A stretch of 64,000 nt of DNA, from positions 62,001 to 126,000 of the forward strand of contig NZ_QUOK01000004.1 of NCBI RefSeq assembly GCF_003390325.1, given 5' to 3'. The stretch comes from Rhodohalobacter sp. SW132 (GTDB taxonomy: Bacteria > Bacteroidota > Rhodothermia > Balneolales > Balneolaceae). The position numbers were made by a program, and so were the translations under genes. This document shows positions 8,920 through 17,545 of the stretch, piece by piece. Each line of letters begins with the position of its first letter. The first letter of the stretch is position 1. The notes under the pieces are model-generated. The model made no database searches and was not told the DNA's origin. It saw nothing but the letters and a program-made list of their open reading frames with translations.

Positions 8920-9423
8920 CTACTTCTCCCCCACTTTCCCCATGTTGATGACTTCCATATTTTTCACCTGTCCGAACGTAATTTCAAACCGAACCACTGT
9001 TCTGTATAAGTGAAAACCGTGTTTACCGGCAGCTCCAGGGTTCACATAGAGCATTTTGTTGAGCGATTGATCTCTGGCAATCTTCAGAATATGTGAGTGG
9101 CCGCAAATGAAGAGATCCGGGGGATTGTTCTCAATTTCATCTTTAATAGGCAGGCAATACCGTCCGGGCAGCCCGCCAATATGAGTCATCCAAACATTAA
9201 TACCCTCACGGTTAAACCTTTGGTGGAGCGGATACTCTTTCCGGATGTCATCACCATCAATATTGCCATATACGCCATAAACCGGGGCTACCTTCTGCAG
9301 CTCTTCGGCAATTCCGATAGATCCAAAATCCCCGGCGTGCCAAATTTCATCGCACCCGGAGAAATATTCCGCAATTCGGGGATCCAAATAGTTATGAGTA
9401 TCCGATAATAGCCCTATCTTCAT
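8920..9423 (-). CDS. YfcE/MJ0936-type metallophosphoesterase
   Basis: 167 residues from ATG at MKIGLLSDTHNYLD, with AGAAG just upstream; a longer TTG start adds only a basic tail. Motifs of the calcineurin-like fold appear in order: SDTH (metal site 1), DEIWHAGDFGS (GD), VYGNIDGD (GN-D, equivalent to GNCD), FICGHSHILK (GHSH) and NPGAAGKHG. These bind two metals and hydrolyse phosphodiesters. YfcE-like enzymes act on artificial diesters; the physiological substrate is unknown. Length fits the family. Divergent from the glycosyltransferase next door, with a 97-bp shared promoter space. Confidence 0.95.
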   Translation of the reverse strand: MKIGLLSDTHNYLDPRIAEYFSGCDEIWHAGDFGSIGIAEELQKVAPVYGVYGNIDGDDIRKEYPLHQRFNREGINVWMTHIGGLPGRYCLPIKDEIENNPPDLFICGHSHILKIARDQSLNKMLYVNPGAAGKHGFHLYRTVVRFEITFGQVKNMEVINMGKVGEK

Positions 9424-9520
9424 CTTCTGCTTTTTTAATGCTTTTTTTGATGATAGGGAACCCAATATACGGGTGCAATCCTATTGTTCATTTTTTTAAA
9501 AATCTAATACCTTGCCGGAA

Positions 9521-10567
9521 ATGAATAACTCTTTCAGCATCATTATCGTCTCCTGGAATGGGCTGCATTACCTTAAAGAATTTTTACCTTCTGTTGCCGA
9601 ATCTGAATATGAGAATTTTGAGATTATCCTTGCCGATAATTCCTCCAATGATGGGAGTGCTGAGTGGATAAACAGAGAGTGTCCACAGTGCAAAGTTGTG
9701 AAATTTGATCAAAATTACGGGTATTGCGGCGGAAACAACCGCGCTGTTCCGTATGCAACGGGTGATATACTGATTTTTTTAAACAATGATGTCCGGGTTG
9801 ATCCGCACTGGCTTAAACATCTGAACCGTTCATTCGCTGATCCACAAACTGCCATTGTTCAACCTAAAATATTATCCCACGAAAATCCTGAATATTTTGA
9901 ATATGCAGGCGCTGCAGGCGGAATGATCGACCGGCTTGGATACCCGTTTTGCAGGGGCCGATTGTTTGAAAATACTGAACTCGACACAGGACAATATGAT
10001 GATGATGCCCCGATTTTCTGGGCCAGCGGCGCGGCATTAGCCATCCGAAAAGAGGTCTTCAATGACCTGGGTGGATTCGATGAGGATTTTGAGTTTCATA
10101 TGGAAGAGATCGACCTTTGCTGGAGAGCATGGAGAGACGGTTATACCACCCGTTTTCAGCACAAAAGTGTCGTATATCATCTCGGGGGCGGTTCAATGCC
10201 GATGGGATCTCCCCGAAAAGTGTATTACAACTACCGAAACAGTTTAATCATGCTCACAAAAAATCTCAATTCATCTCTTTTCATAACGATTTTTATTCGC
10301 CTCTGTCTTGATGGTGTTGCCGGTATACGATCCATACTCTCCTTAAATCCAAAAGAAACACTGGCTATCATCCGGGCGCATTTTGCATTTTATAGACGTC
10401 TTCCCTCATCTCTGAAAAAAAGGTCAGCTGTTCAAAAGAAAAGAAGTGCCAAAAATTCAATCCAGGTGCCAATTTATACCAATCTGGTAATTTTTGATTT
10501 TTTTCTGAAAAGGAAAACACAATTTTCCGAACTCCCTGCGGATAAGTTCGGAATGGATATTGATTAG
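9521..10567 (+). CDS. Family 2 glycosyltransferase (rhamnosyltransferase-like)
   Basis: 348 residues from the ATG at MNNSFSIIIVSWNG; a TTG three codons earlier is less likely. GT-A fold: IIIVSWNGLHYL (nucleotide-sugar binding start), ADNSSNDGS, NYGYCGGNNR, the metal-binding FLNNDVRVD, and ALAIRKEVFNDLGGFDEDF with HMEEIDLCWR, the signature of the WbbL/RfbF branch. It likely adds a sugar to a lipid-linked glycan or surface polysaccharide at the inner membrane. The C-terminal part is basic with one possible membrane-associated helix (LFITIFIRLCLDGVAGI). It is alone, not in a polysaccharide locus. Confidence 0.93.
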   Translation: MNNSFSIIIVSWNGLHYLKEFLPSVAESEYENFEIILADNSSNDGSAEWINRECPQCKVVKFDQNYGYCGGNNRAVPYATGDILIFLNNDVRVDPHWLKHLNRSFADPQTAIVQPKILSHENPEYFEYAGAAGGMIDRLGYPFCRGRLFENTELDTGQYDDDAPIFWASGAALAIRKEVFNDLGGFDEDFEFHMEEIDLCWRAWRDGYTTRFQHKSVVYHLGGGSMPMGSPRKVYYNYRNSLIMLTKNLNSSLFITIFIRLCLDGVAGIRSILSLNPKETLAIIRAHFAFYRRLPSSLKKRSAVQKKRSAKNSIQVPIYTNLVIFDFFLKRKTQFSELPADKFGMDID

Positions 10568-10610
10568 TCAGCTATTCTCAACGTTCAGCCCAGCACCTAT
10601 TTTTAATTCT

Positions 10611-10775
10611 AAATGAACTACCTCGGGGCAGAGCCCAGGAGATATCAACTTGAATCCCAAAACTTTTTTATCGAAATGGAGTTTCCTCCTCCAAAGGTAT
10701 TGTCACTAACATTAGTCAATTATAGATTATTCTCCTGATACTTTTGAACGGTCCCCGAGACAAAAGCGCTCGGGG
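10611..10775 (+). repeat. Two-block intergenic element, copy B
   Basis: Second copy of the element described at 2779-3010. Block 1 (10611-10658) has a hairpin with outer arms CCTC/GAG-type pairing and inner GGGC-AGA-GCCC. Block 2 (10728-10775) holds a perfect 7-bp stem CCCCGAG/CTCGGGG around the loop ACAAAAGCG. In copy A the stem is CTCCGAG/CTCTGGG with a nearly identical loop, so pairing is partly preserved while the bases differ. Block 1 could also encode a peptide starting MNYL in both copies, with no codon-position bias in the differences, so coding is doubtful. Confidence 0.7.
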
Positions 10776-10825
10776 CAGGCGGCAGTATCCAAAACCCGCC
10801 GGGCTGGTGATTCCATCAGTCGGGA

Positions 10826-10932
10826 TTTGCGGTCCGTTTTGCGATGTAAAAACAAAGGTCCATATCACTTAGTGGCAGTAATCATAGAATTGGCCGGTAG
10901 TTTTTACAAGCATCGCATGCACTCCCCGCAAA
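10826..10932. other. Long imperfect stem-loop in the crtY upstream region
   Basis: Three nested arm pairs line up: TTTGCGG/CCGCAAA (outer), GCGATG/CATCGC (middle) and TAAAAAC/GTTTTTA (inner), separated by internal loops, around a loop of roughly 45 bases. That makes a folded unit of 107 nt with no open frame of note. It belongs to a 640-bp stretch without a gene between the glycosyltransferase and crtY. Candidates are a structured RNA, a MITE-like relic or a regulatory leader; nothing matches a riboswitch that I know. Confidence 0.55.
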
Positions 10933-11207
10933 CCAAGCACCTCCTTCAGTAATCAAAGGCCGGACTATTTAAAAGTTGATAAAAGATTTTAGGTATATCA
11001 GCTCATTTGGGTCTGTTTGAAAAAAACCGTGAAAGTTAGCACCATTGCCTTTGAAGGGGGACTCTCAACCTTTTCGGCCCAAAAGGTTAGGGAATTAAAT
11101 CAATTATGATTCAACTTTTCGCGGCCGATGGAATGTTTACATGCGGTGAGCCTGTTAACTGCTCATATTTCGTATGTTTCTAAATATTCCGAATCATAAA
11201 TAAATTC
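10933..11207 (+). other. Non-coding region directly upstream of crtY, with hairpin
   Basis: No gene is seen. A perfect 8-bp hairpin AACCTTTT/AAAAGGTT with a 6-nt loop lies at 11067-11088; it lacks a clear T-run. The last 60 bases before crtY are AT-rich and probably contain its promoter, but no confident -35/-10 or Bacteroidota-type pair could be assigned. Confidence 0.4.
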
Positions 11208-12386
11208 ATGTCTGATCAATCATCATTTGATATCATTATTGCAGGTGCCGGAGCTTCAGGACTCAGTCTGCTCTGGAATCTGCTGCAATCTGATGTATTG
11301 AACCGGAAAAAAATCCTGCTTCTTGACCAATCACTTGTACCTGCAAATGATAAAACATGGTGTTTTTGGGAAAAAGCCTCACTCCCCGGTCAGGAGTTGA
11401 TTCATCACACATGGCCGACACTTCAGGTTCGGGCATTTGATGACATTTTCAGCGAGAAGCTGGATTGCTACCAATATCACTGTATTCGAAGTATCGATTA
11501 CTCAACTTCTATTCTGCAGCTTGCAGCCTCTCACCCCTCTGTTACCTGTCTTGAAACATCAATAACCGGATTTAAATCCGCGGAAACCCATTCAATTGTA
11601 CATACAACTAATGGTGACTATTCTGCGGAATGGATTTTTCAAAGCGCTGTTAAACCAAAAAATTTCCATTCCCTCCCGGTGGATATCAGCCTGAAACAGC
11701 ATTTTATGGGAGTAGAAATTGAGACGAGGGAACCCGTTTTTGATCCGGATACAGCGATGCTCATGGATTTTGACACCTCACAGGCTGAGGGCGTCACCTT
11801 TTTTTACGTGCTTCCATTCACGCAGACTAAAGCACTTGTAGAGTATACTTTCTTCACGGAAAATGTACTCACTGAAGATCAATATATGAGAGGAATCCGG
11901 GCCTACCTGCACAACCGTTATGAGTTATCTGACAACCATTACACCATATTACGAACCGAGCTGGGTTCAATCCCAATGGAAGATCGCCGTTATCCTGCAT
12001 GGCACACTGACAGGGTTATGAATATCGGAACGGTAGGCGGGCTTACAAAACCATCTACCGGATACACATTTACCCGAATTCAGCGACATTCAAAATCCCT
12101 CGTTCGTGCTCTTGAAAATGGAGATCCACTGCCTGAAGCAAACCGGTCAGACTATCGGTTCCGGGTATATGATATGATGCTCCTTTACCTGCTAAAATCA
12201 GATCCTTCAATCTGCAAAAAAATATTTCATGATCTGTTTCAAAAAAACAGCTTCGATAAAATTCTACGATTTCTTGAGGAAGATACCCGTGTCCCGCACG
12301 AGCTTTCGATTTTCTCCTCTCTCCCCTACACCCCATTTTTCAAAGCGATTTATCAAATGAAACATCGCATTTTTACAGGAGCCTGA
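11208..12386 (+). CDS. crtY: Lycopene beta-cyclase (CrtY family)
   Basis: 392 residues. FAD-dependent enzyme that cyclises the ends of lycopene to give beta-carotene. Evidence: N-terminal dinucleotide motif DIIIAGAGASGLSLLW (about 8-23), the CrtY block NDKTWCFWE (about 50), FFYVLPFTQTKALVEYTFF, LRTELGSIPM, and the C-terminal GTVGGLTKPSTGYTFTRIQ that closes the FAD site. Length is typical for Bacteroidota CrtY. Its TGA overlaps the blh ATG by one base, so the two are coupled: cyclised carotene is handed to the retinal-forming enzyme. A long non-coding leader region precedes it. Confidence 0.95.
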   Translation: MSDQSSFDIIIAGAGASGLSLLWNLLQSDVLNRKKILLLDQSLVPANDKTWCFWEKASLPGQELIHHTWPTLQVRAFDDIFSEKLDCYQYHCIRSIDYSTSILQLAASHPSVTCLETSITGFKSAETHSIVHTTNGDYSAEWIFQSAVKPKNFHSLPVDISLKQHFMGVEIETREPVFDPDTAMLMDFDTSQAEGVTFFYVLPFTQTKALVEYTFFTENVLTEDQYMRGIRAYLHNRYELSDNHYTILRTELGSIPMEDRRYPAWHTDRVMNIGTVGGLTKPSTGYTFTRIQRHSKSLVRALENGDPLPEANRSDYRFRVYDMMLLYLLKSDPSICKKIFHDLFQKNSFDKILRFLEEDTRVPHELSIFSSLPYTPFFKAIYQMKHRIFTGA

Positions 12387-13327
12387 TGCGTCACTCACAG
12401 CAATCTCTTAATCGCATCACGTTGCTACTGAGTGCTTTTTTTATTTTCATATCGCTCGCAGCTCCTGAATTTGCAAACAGTATTGCACTTTGGATTGTTT
12501 TGATTTCGGTTCTTGCAATCGGCATACCGCATGGAGCGATTGATCATATGATGGCAGCCGAACTCTACGGTTTAAATCAAACACTAAAAGATCACCTGGT
12601 TTTTTATTCGAGCTATCTGCTCATTATGCTGATCATTGGTGCACTTTGGGTCTACTTTCCCGCTGCCGGTATGGCTTTTTTTCTGATCATTTCCATTTAT
12701 CATTTTGGTCAGGCCGATATGGAAGATTTCATCACGGAGCGGCGTTACTACTCCCGAATCTTGTATGTTAATCGCGGCTTGATGATCATTGGCATCATTT
12801 TGTTTGCAGCCCCCTCGGTAACCTATCCAATTGTGGCAGACGCCATTCGAATTTCGTCCGCTGAATTATCAGCTTTCATGCCCGATGCAACCTCTGCACT
12901 TTGGAGTATCGCGCTTCTTTATATTGTGATCTCTGCAGGCGGAATATTTACCGGGCAGATTAAAAATAAGATATCATATTGTATCGACAGTGTTGTTTTA
13001 GGTGCCGTACTACTTATTACCGGGCCATTGATCGGTTTTGCACTTTATTTTGCACTTTGGCATTCGGCCGGCCACGTGAACGAAATGCGTGCATTTTTTG
13101 AACAGAAGAACAGCAGCCTTACACTCGTTCAATTTTATAAAAAAGCTTTGCCGTTTACGCTCGTTTCACTGGCAGGCCTTGCGTTTTTATTGTGGCTGAA
13201 TCGCTTTTTTATGCTTGAAAACCAATTTTTAACCCTGATGTTTATACTGATCAGTGTACTCACTCTCCCTCACATGCTGATTGTTGAGAGAATGTACAAT
13301 TCAAAAACAGTGGAGAATTCCGGCTAA
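12386..13327 (+). CDS. blh: Brp/Blh-family beta-carotene 15,15'-dioxygenase
   Basis: 313 residues, about eight membrane helices. Blh cleaves beta-carotene into two retinals, the chromophore of proteorhodopsin-type pumps. The family's iron-binding histidines sit in recognisable blocks: GIPHGAIDHMM (about 47-57), IYHFGQADMEDF (about 108-119), ALWHSAGHVNEMRAFF (about 228-243) and TLPHMLIVERMY near the C-terminus. It is coupled to crtY upstream. No rhodopsin gene, crtI or crtE is in the window, so the opsin must be elsewhere. An alternative role in apocarotenoid synthesis cannot be excluded. Confidence 0.95.
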   Translation: MRHSQQSLNRITLLLSAFFIFISLAAPEFANSIALWIVLISVLAIGIPHGAIDHMMAAELYGLNQTLKDHLVFYSSYLLIMLIIGALWVYFPAAGMAFFLIISIYHFGQADMEDFITERRYYSRILYVNRGLMIIGIILFAAPSVTYPIVADAIRISSAELSAFMPDATSALWSIALLYIVISAGGIFTGQIKNKISYCIDSVVLGAVLLITGPLIGFALYFALWHSAGHVNEMRAFFEQKNSSLTLVQFYKKALPFTLVSLAGLAFLLWLNRFFMLENQFLTLMFILISVLTLPHMLIVERMYNSKTVENSG

Positions 13328-13406
13328 AAGTTTTTAAATATTTTTGCGAATCCGCTTCGTAACTTCATCCCGGAGTTTCCAAAATCCTTAACACCAATCG
13401 AAAATT

Positions 13407-15998
13407 ATGAGATATACTCTAATTCTACTTTTCGCTTTTTTATTTCTACCGCTGTTTACATCAGCTGAAGCAAACGACAATACGGATGAAAAATTCAATG
13501 AACTAATTGAAGATGCTGAGAAGTTTGAAGGCTTCTTCGATTTTTACAGAAAAGATGACCGTCTGATGATGGCTGTGGATCTGAACAAAATCGACGAAGA
13601 ATTCCTGCTCAACTATCAGATCGCCCGCGGAATTGGCGCCGCCGGACTTTATGGCGGGACAATGCTGAATATTTTCGAAGCTGAAGTAGTTGCCCTTCGA
13701 AAAAAAGAAAACAAGATATTCCTGGTCAACAGACCGCACCGATATACCGCTGAAGAAGGCACTCCTCAAGCCCGCGCACTGGAACTTACCTACGGTGAAT
13801 CCGTTCTCGAAACTGCATCTATCGAGGCGATAAATAGTGACAGCGTAGCTTTGGTCAATGTATATGAATGGTTTGTCGGAGATTTATCCAACATCAGCCA
13901 GCGGGTACAGGGCGCACTTTCCTCACGCCCCGGCCAACCCGGAAGAGCTACTTTTGACCGCTCCAGAAGTTATGTGGAAATGGTAGAATCGTTTCCAAAA
14001 AACAGCAATATCCAGGCAAATCTGACTTTCCGTAACCAGGAAACCTCAGCACCACGTACCGTACCCGACCACAGGTTTGTGCCGGTTTCCATTTTCTATT
14101 CTCTCTCTGAGCTTCCGGAAGAGCCGATGAAACCAAGAGCAGCCGATGACAGGCTTGGATATTTTATGACCGTTCAGAAAGATTTCTCTGATACGGATGA
14201 TGAATTTTTCGTTCGCAATATCAATCGGTGGCGCCTGGAGTGCGACGGAGAACCGGGTGCTGACGGGCTTTGTGACCCGAAAAAACCGATCATTTATTAT
14301 CTCGAGAATACCATCCCTGAGCGATATCGCCAGCCAATGAAAGAAGGTGTAGAGGCGTGGAGCGAAGCGTTTGAAGAGGCCGGATTCCGAAATGCAGTGC
14401 AGGCAAAAATGCTTCCTGATTCCGCTTCTGCTGGTGATATACGCTACGCAACGCTTCGGTGGAATGTTTCCGATCAGCCGGGATATGGCGCTATCGGTCC
14501 TTCAGTTGTTGACCCGCGAACCGGTGAGATTCTGGATGCCGATCAGCTCTATGAAGCCAATATGTTCCTGGGATTCCGAAATACGTTTCGAAATCTCGTT
14601 GATCCACAAACGGCCATCAATGAGATTTTTAATGTAGATGAAGATGAGATGGAAGCGATGAAGATGGGAATCAAAACTGAATCTTTCTTCAATGAAATGG
14701 GCACACAGGCCAACCTTCTTCGGTCAGCCCTGTTACTCCGTGGTGAAATGACTCCGGGTGAACCGATGCCCGATTATTATGTTGATCAGGCCGCAAAATG
14801 GGTTACCATGCATGAAGTGGGTCATACACTCGGGCTTCGTCACAACTTCCGCTCCTCTGTGGATACTCCGTTCGATAAACTGCATGATGAGGAATTTACA
14901 GGTCAAAACGGCGTTTACAGCTCTGTTATGGATTATCCATCTCCAAATATCGCTTCGAATGGTGAAGATACCGGTCATTTTTACAATAAAAGTGTTGGTA
15001 GCTATGACCGCTGGGTGATCAGTTACGGGTACACCCCTGATGATGATAAAGCAAAAGAGATCGCTCGCCGATCTGCCGAGCCGGGCCATGCCTACGGAAC
15101 CGATGAAGATGCGCGTGGTGCCGGAGCCGTTGACCCTCATGTAAATGTGTACAGCCTGAGTGAAGATCCGATCGCCTGGGGTCGTGACCGTGCGAACCTG
15201 ATTCGCGAAATGCTGCCGCTTCTGCCCGATTTTGCATTGGAAGATAATATGCCTTTTTACGAGGTTACCGATCTCTTCCAAAGTGTGTTCTTTCAATACG
15301 CTCGGGCACTCACACCGGCTGTGAAATATATTGGCGGACAGCATCAATACCGCGACCATAAGGGAGATCCTGATGGAAGAATGCCGTTTGAACCGGTACC
15401 GCTTGAAAAACAGCAGGAAGCGCTGAATACTATTATTGATTACGCATTTGATGCCAATGCCATCAATCTGCCAGAAGATGTTTTTCAGCAATTTGGGGCC
15501 AACCGGTGGAGCCACTGGGGCCAAAGCAATACCTGGCAGGGACGTATTGATTATCCGCTGCACCAAACACTTTTAGGAGTTCAAACCAGTCTGATGAGCC
15601 AGCTCCTGAATCCAACCCGCCTGGAACGAATCCGGGATACTGAGGTAAAGTTTGGAGCCGAAAATACGGTAACGATACCAGAAGTAATGGAGCAACTGAC
15701 AAACGCAATCTGGGAAGAAGCGTGGACTGCACCCGGTGGTAACATCAACAGCAACCGGCGGGATCTGCAGCGGGCTCATCTCGAACAGATGATTCGCCTG
15801 GTCACCAATGCACCATCGGGCACTCCTGCTGATGCCCGTTCCGTCGCCAGGTATACGCTAACTGACCTGCACGAACGACTTGAACTGCGGCTTACGCCAC
15901 CTACCTACGATTTTGATGCCTATACAAGAGCACATCTTGCTGAATCAAAAGATCGTATACAGCGTGCACTGGATGCCGGTTTTAGTCTCGAAAACTGA
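13407..15998 (+). CDS. Secreted zinc metalloprotease (DUF5117/DUF4953 family)
   Basis: 863 residues with a signal peptide (MRYTLILLFAFLFLPLFTSA). Domain order: a DUF5118-like short start (KFNELIEDAEKFEGFF), DUF5117 (about 50-250, including DEEFLLNYQIARGIGAAGL), then the metzincin-like catalytic domain with HEVGHTLGLRH at 469-479 (zinc ligands H469, H473, H479; catalytic E470) and a downstream SVMDYPSPNI turn like a Met-turn. These proteins are widespread in Bacteroidota and Balneolota and thought to be periplasmic or outer-membrane proteases; substrates are unknown. Own transcription unit, ended by a strong terminator. Confidence 0.93.
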   Translation: MRYTLILLFAFLFLPLFTSAEANDNTDEKFNELIEDAEKFEGFFDFYRKDDRLMMAVDLNKIDEEFLLNYQIARGIGAAGLYGGTMLNIFEAEVVALRKKENKIFLVNRPHRYTAEEGTPQARALELTYGESVLETASIEAINSDSVALVNVYEWFVGDLSNISQRVQGALSSRPGQPGRATFDRSRSYVEMVESFPKNSNIQANLTFRNQETSAPRTVPDHRFVPVSIFYSLSELPEEPMKPRAADDRLGYFMTVQKDFSDTDDEFFVRNINRWRLECDGEPGADGLCDPKKPIIYYLENTIPERYRQPMKEGVEAWSEAFEEAGFRNAVQAKMLPDSASAGDIRYATLRWNVSDQPGYGAIGPSVVDPRTGEILDADQLYEANMFLGFRNTFRNLVDPQTAINEIFNVDEDEMEAMKMGIKTESFFNEMGTQANLLRSALLLRGEMTPGEPMPDYYVDQAAKWVTMHEVGHTLGLRHNFRSSVDTPFDKLHDEEFTGQNGVYSSVMDYPSPNIASNGEDTGHFYNKSVGSYDRWVISYGYTPDDDKAKEIARRSAEPGHAYGTDEDARGAGAVDPHVNVYSLSEDPIAWGRDRANLIREMLPLLPDFALEDNMPFYEVTDLFQSVFFQYARALTPAVKYIGGQHQYRDHKGDPDGRMPFEPVPLEKQQEALNTIIDYAFDANAINLPEDVFQQFGANRWSHWGQSNTWQGRIDYPLHQTLLGVQTSLMSQLLNPTRLERIRDTEVKFGAENTVTIPEVMEQLTNAIWEEAWTAPGGNINSNRRDLQRAHLEQMIRLVTNAPSGTPADARSVARYTLTDLHERLELRLTPPTYDFDAYTRAHLAESKDRIQRALDAGFSLEN

Positions 15999-16013
15999 CA
16001 TCACAAAACTATC

Positions 16014-16050
16014 AAAAAAGGCAGCTATCTTTCGGTAGCTGCCTTTTTTT
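16014..16050 (+). terminator. Terminator after the metalloprotease gene
   Basis: Stem AAAAAAGGCAGCTA/TAGCTGCCTTTTTT with a short TTTCGG-type loop and a run of seven T. Strong hairpin 16 bp beyond the stop codon. Confidence 0.92.
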
Positions 16051-16209
16051 AATTATCCTCATGATCAGGTCTCTTCAATACATCAATCTTATCAAAACAT
16101 TTTTTGTGAATTTCTTAGCCTTTCCAACGCATTTTCCAGTTTCTTGGTTACCGATCTGCGGATTATTATAATCAACATAACCGTTTAATCAATTCTTATA
16201 ACCGCTCCT

Positions 16210-17499
16210 ATGAAAATAAAGCTGAACATAAAAGGTATTCTTATCTCTCTGCTTACCCTGTTTTTAGTTTTTTTGATCGGAACAGTTCTCTTCTTCAATG
16301 CCGTACCGAAAGAGAAGCGTCTTCTTGAGCTGATAAATACAGACCACAGCATCGAGGATCCAGAGTTCATCTATGAGAGTTGTTTACTCATTGGCAGACC
16401 CTGGACAAAAAACAACCAAATTGAAGTTCTTGAAAACGGTGAAGAGATTTACGATTCCATGGTCGAAGCGATCAACAGTGCTGAACGCACGATTACTTTT
16501 GAAACCTACGAATACTACGGTGACGAGGCAGCACAACGATTTTCTGAAGCATTTTCCGCAGCAGCAGAACGCGGCGTAAAAGTACACGCTCTGCTTGATT
16601 TCATTGGATCCGTTAATGCTACTGATGAACAGCTTGAGATGATGGAAGAAGCAGGTGTTGAGCTGATTCGCTGGCGTAAACCGAGCTGGTATCAGTTTGC
16701 AAGATTTAATCATCGAACGCACAGAAAATTGCTGATTATTGATGGAAATATTGGGTTCACAGGTGGCGCCAACGTCGGAGATAACTGGCTTGGAAGTGTA
16801 GAAAACGGAGCCTACAAAGATTATCATTATAAAATACGCGGATCCCTTGTTTCTGAATTGCAGGCCTCATTTTCGGAGAACTGGACATCAGCATCCGGAA
16901 GACTCATTTATGGAAACGACTATTTTTCGATCCAGGATAGTGCAGGAAATAAAAAAATGCAGGTTAGTTCAAGTCATCCTCGCGAAGGCAAGCAGAAAAT
17001 GAGAAAAATGTTTATCTACTCGATGGCATCAGCCAGAGATACCGTTCGGTTTGCAACCGCCTACTTTTATCCAGATCAGCTATTTTTGGATGCGTTGCAG
17101 GAGACAGCTGAACGCGGTGTTACTGTGCAAATTTTGGTGCCTGGTGAGAGTATTGATAAGGGTTTTGTTCGCCATGCTTCGGTTAATAACTGGAGAGGAA
17201 TACTCGAGTCTGGAGTAGAAATTTATGAATATCAGCCCTCGATGTATCACGCAAAATTGATGATAGCTGATAACCGTATGGTTAGCATGGGTTCATCAAA
17301 CCTCGATAATCGCTCTTTCAGATTAAATGATGAAACAAACGTTAATATCTTGTCTGAAGAGTTTGCGGCTACGATGACTGAACTTTATAAAAACGATAAA
17401 TCTGAAGCAGAACGCTATACGCTGAAAATGTGGGAAAACCGGCCTTATAGCAATCGGCTCTATGGATGGGTTACCGAACTGTTTGGCGCACATCTATAG
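16210..17499 (+). CDS. Cardiolipin synthase-like phospholipase D protein
   Basis: 429 residues: one N-terminal membrane helix (about 5-32) then two phospholipase D domains. Catalytic HKD motifs are intact: HRKLLIIDG with H171, and HAKLMIAD with H347, each followed by the usual GGAN and GSSNLDNRSF blocks. The enzyme class joins two phosphatidylglycerols into cardiolipin. The bacterial ClsA type has two N-terminal helices; this one has a single helix plus a periplasmic-like region, closer to ClsC/YwiE types. It stands between the metalloprotease and crtB, with crtB convergent. Confidence 0.92.
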   Translation: MKIKLNIKGILISLLTLFLVFLIGTVLFFNAVPKEKRLLELINTDHSIEDPEFIYESCLLIGRPWTKNNQIEVLENGEEIYDSMVEAINSAERTITFETYEYYGDEAAQRFSEAFSAAAERGVKVHALLDFIGSVNATDEQLEMMEEAGVELIRWRKPSWYQFARFNHRTHRKLLIIDGNIGFTGGANVGDNWLGSVENGAYKDYHYKIRGSLVSELQASFSENWTSASGRLIYGNDYFSIQDSAGNKKMQVSSSHPREGKQKMRKMFIYSMASARDTVRFATAYFYPDQLFLDALQETAERGVTVQILVPGESIDKGFVRHASVNNWRGILESGVEIYEYQPSMYHAKLMIADNRMVSMGSSNLDNRSFRLNDETNVNILSEEFAATMTELYKNDKSEAERYTLKMWENRPYSNRLYGWVTELFGAHL

Positions 17500-17545
17500 G
17501 TTTCTTTCAGCCATTTTAATAAATCATTCATCAATCTGAAAATCC

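Noticed and set aside
14733-15566. 277-codon minus-strand frame
   Set aside because: It is the antisense of the metalloprotease catalytic domain, which is well supported.
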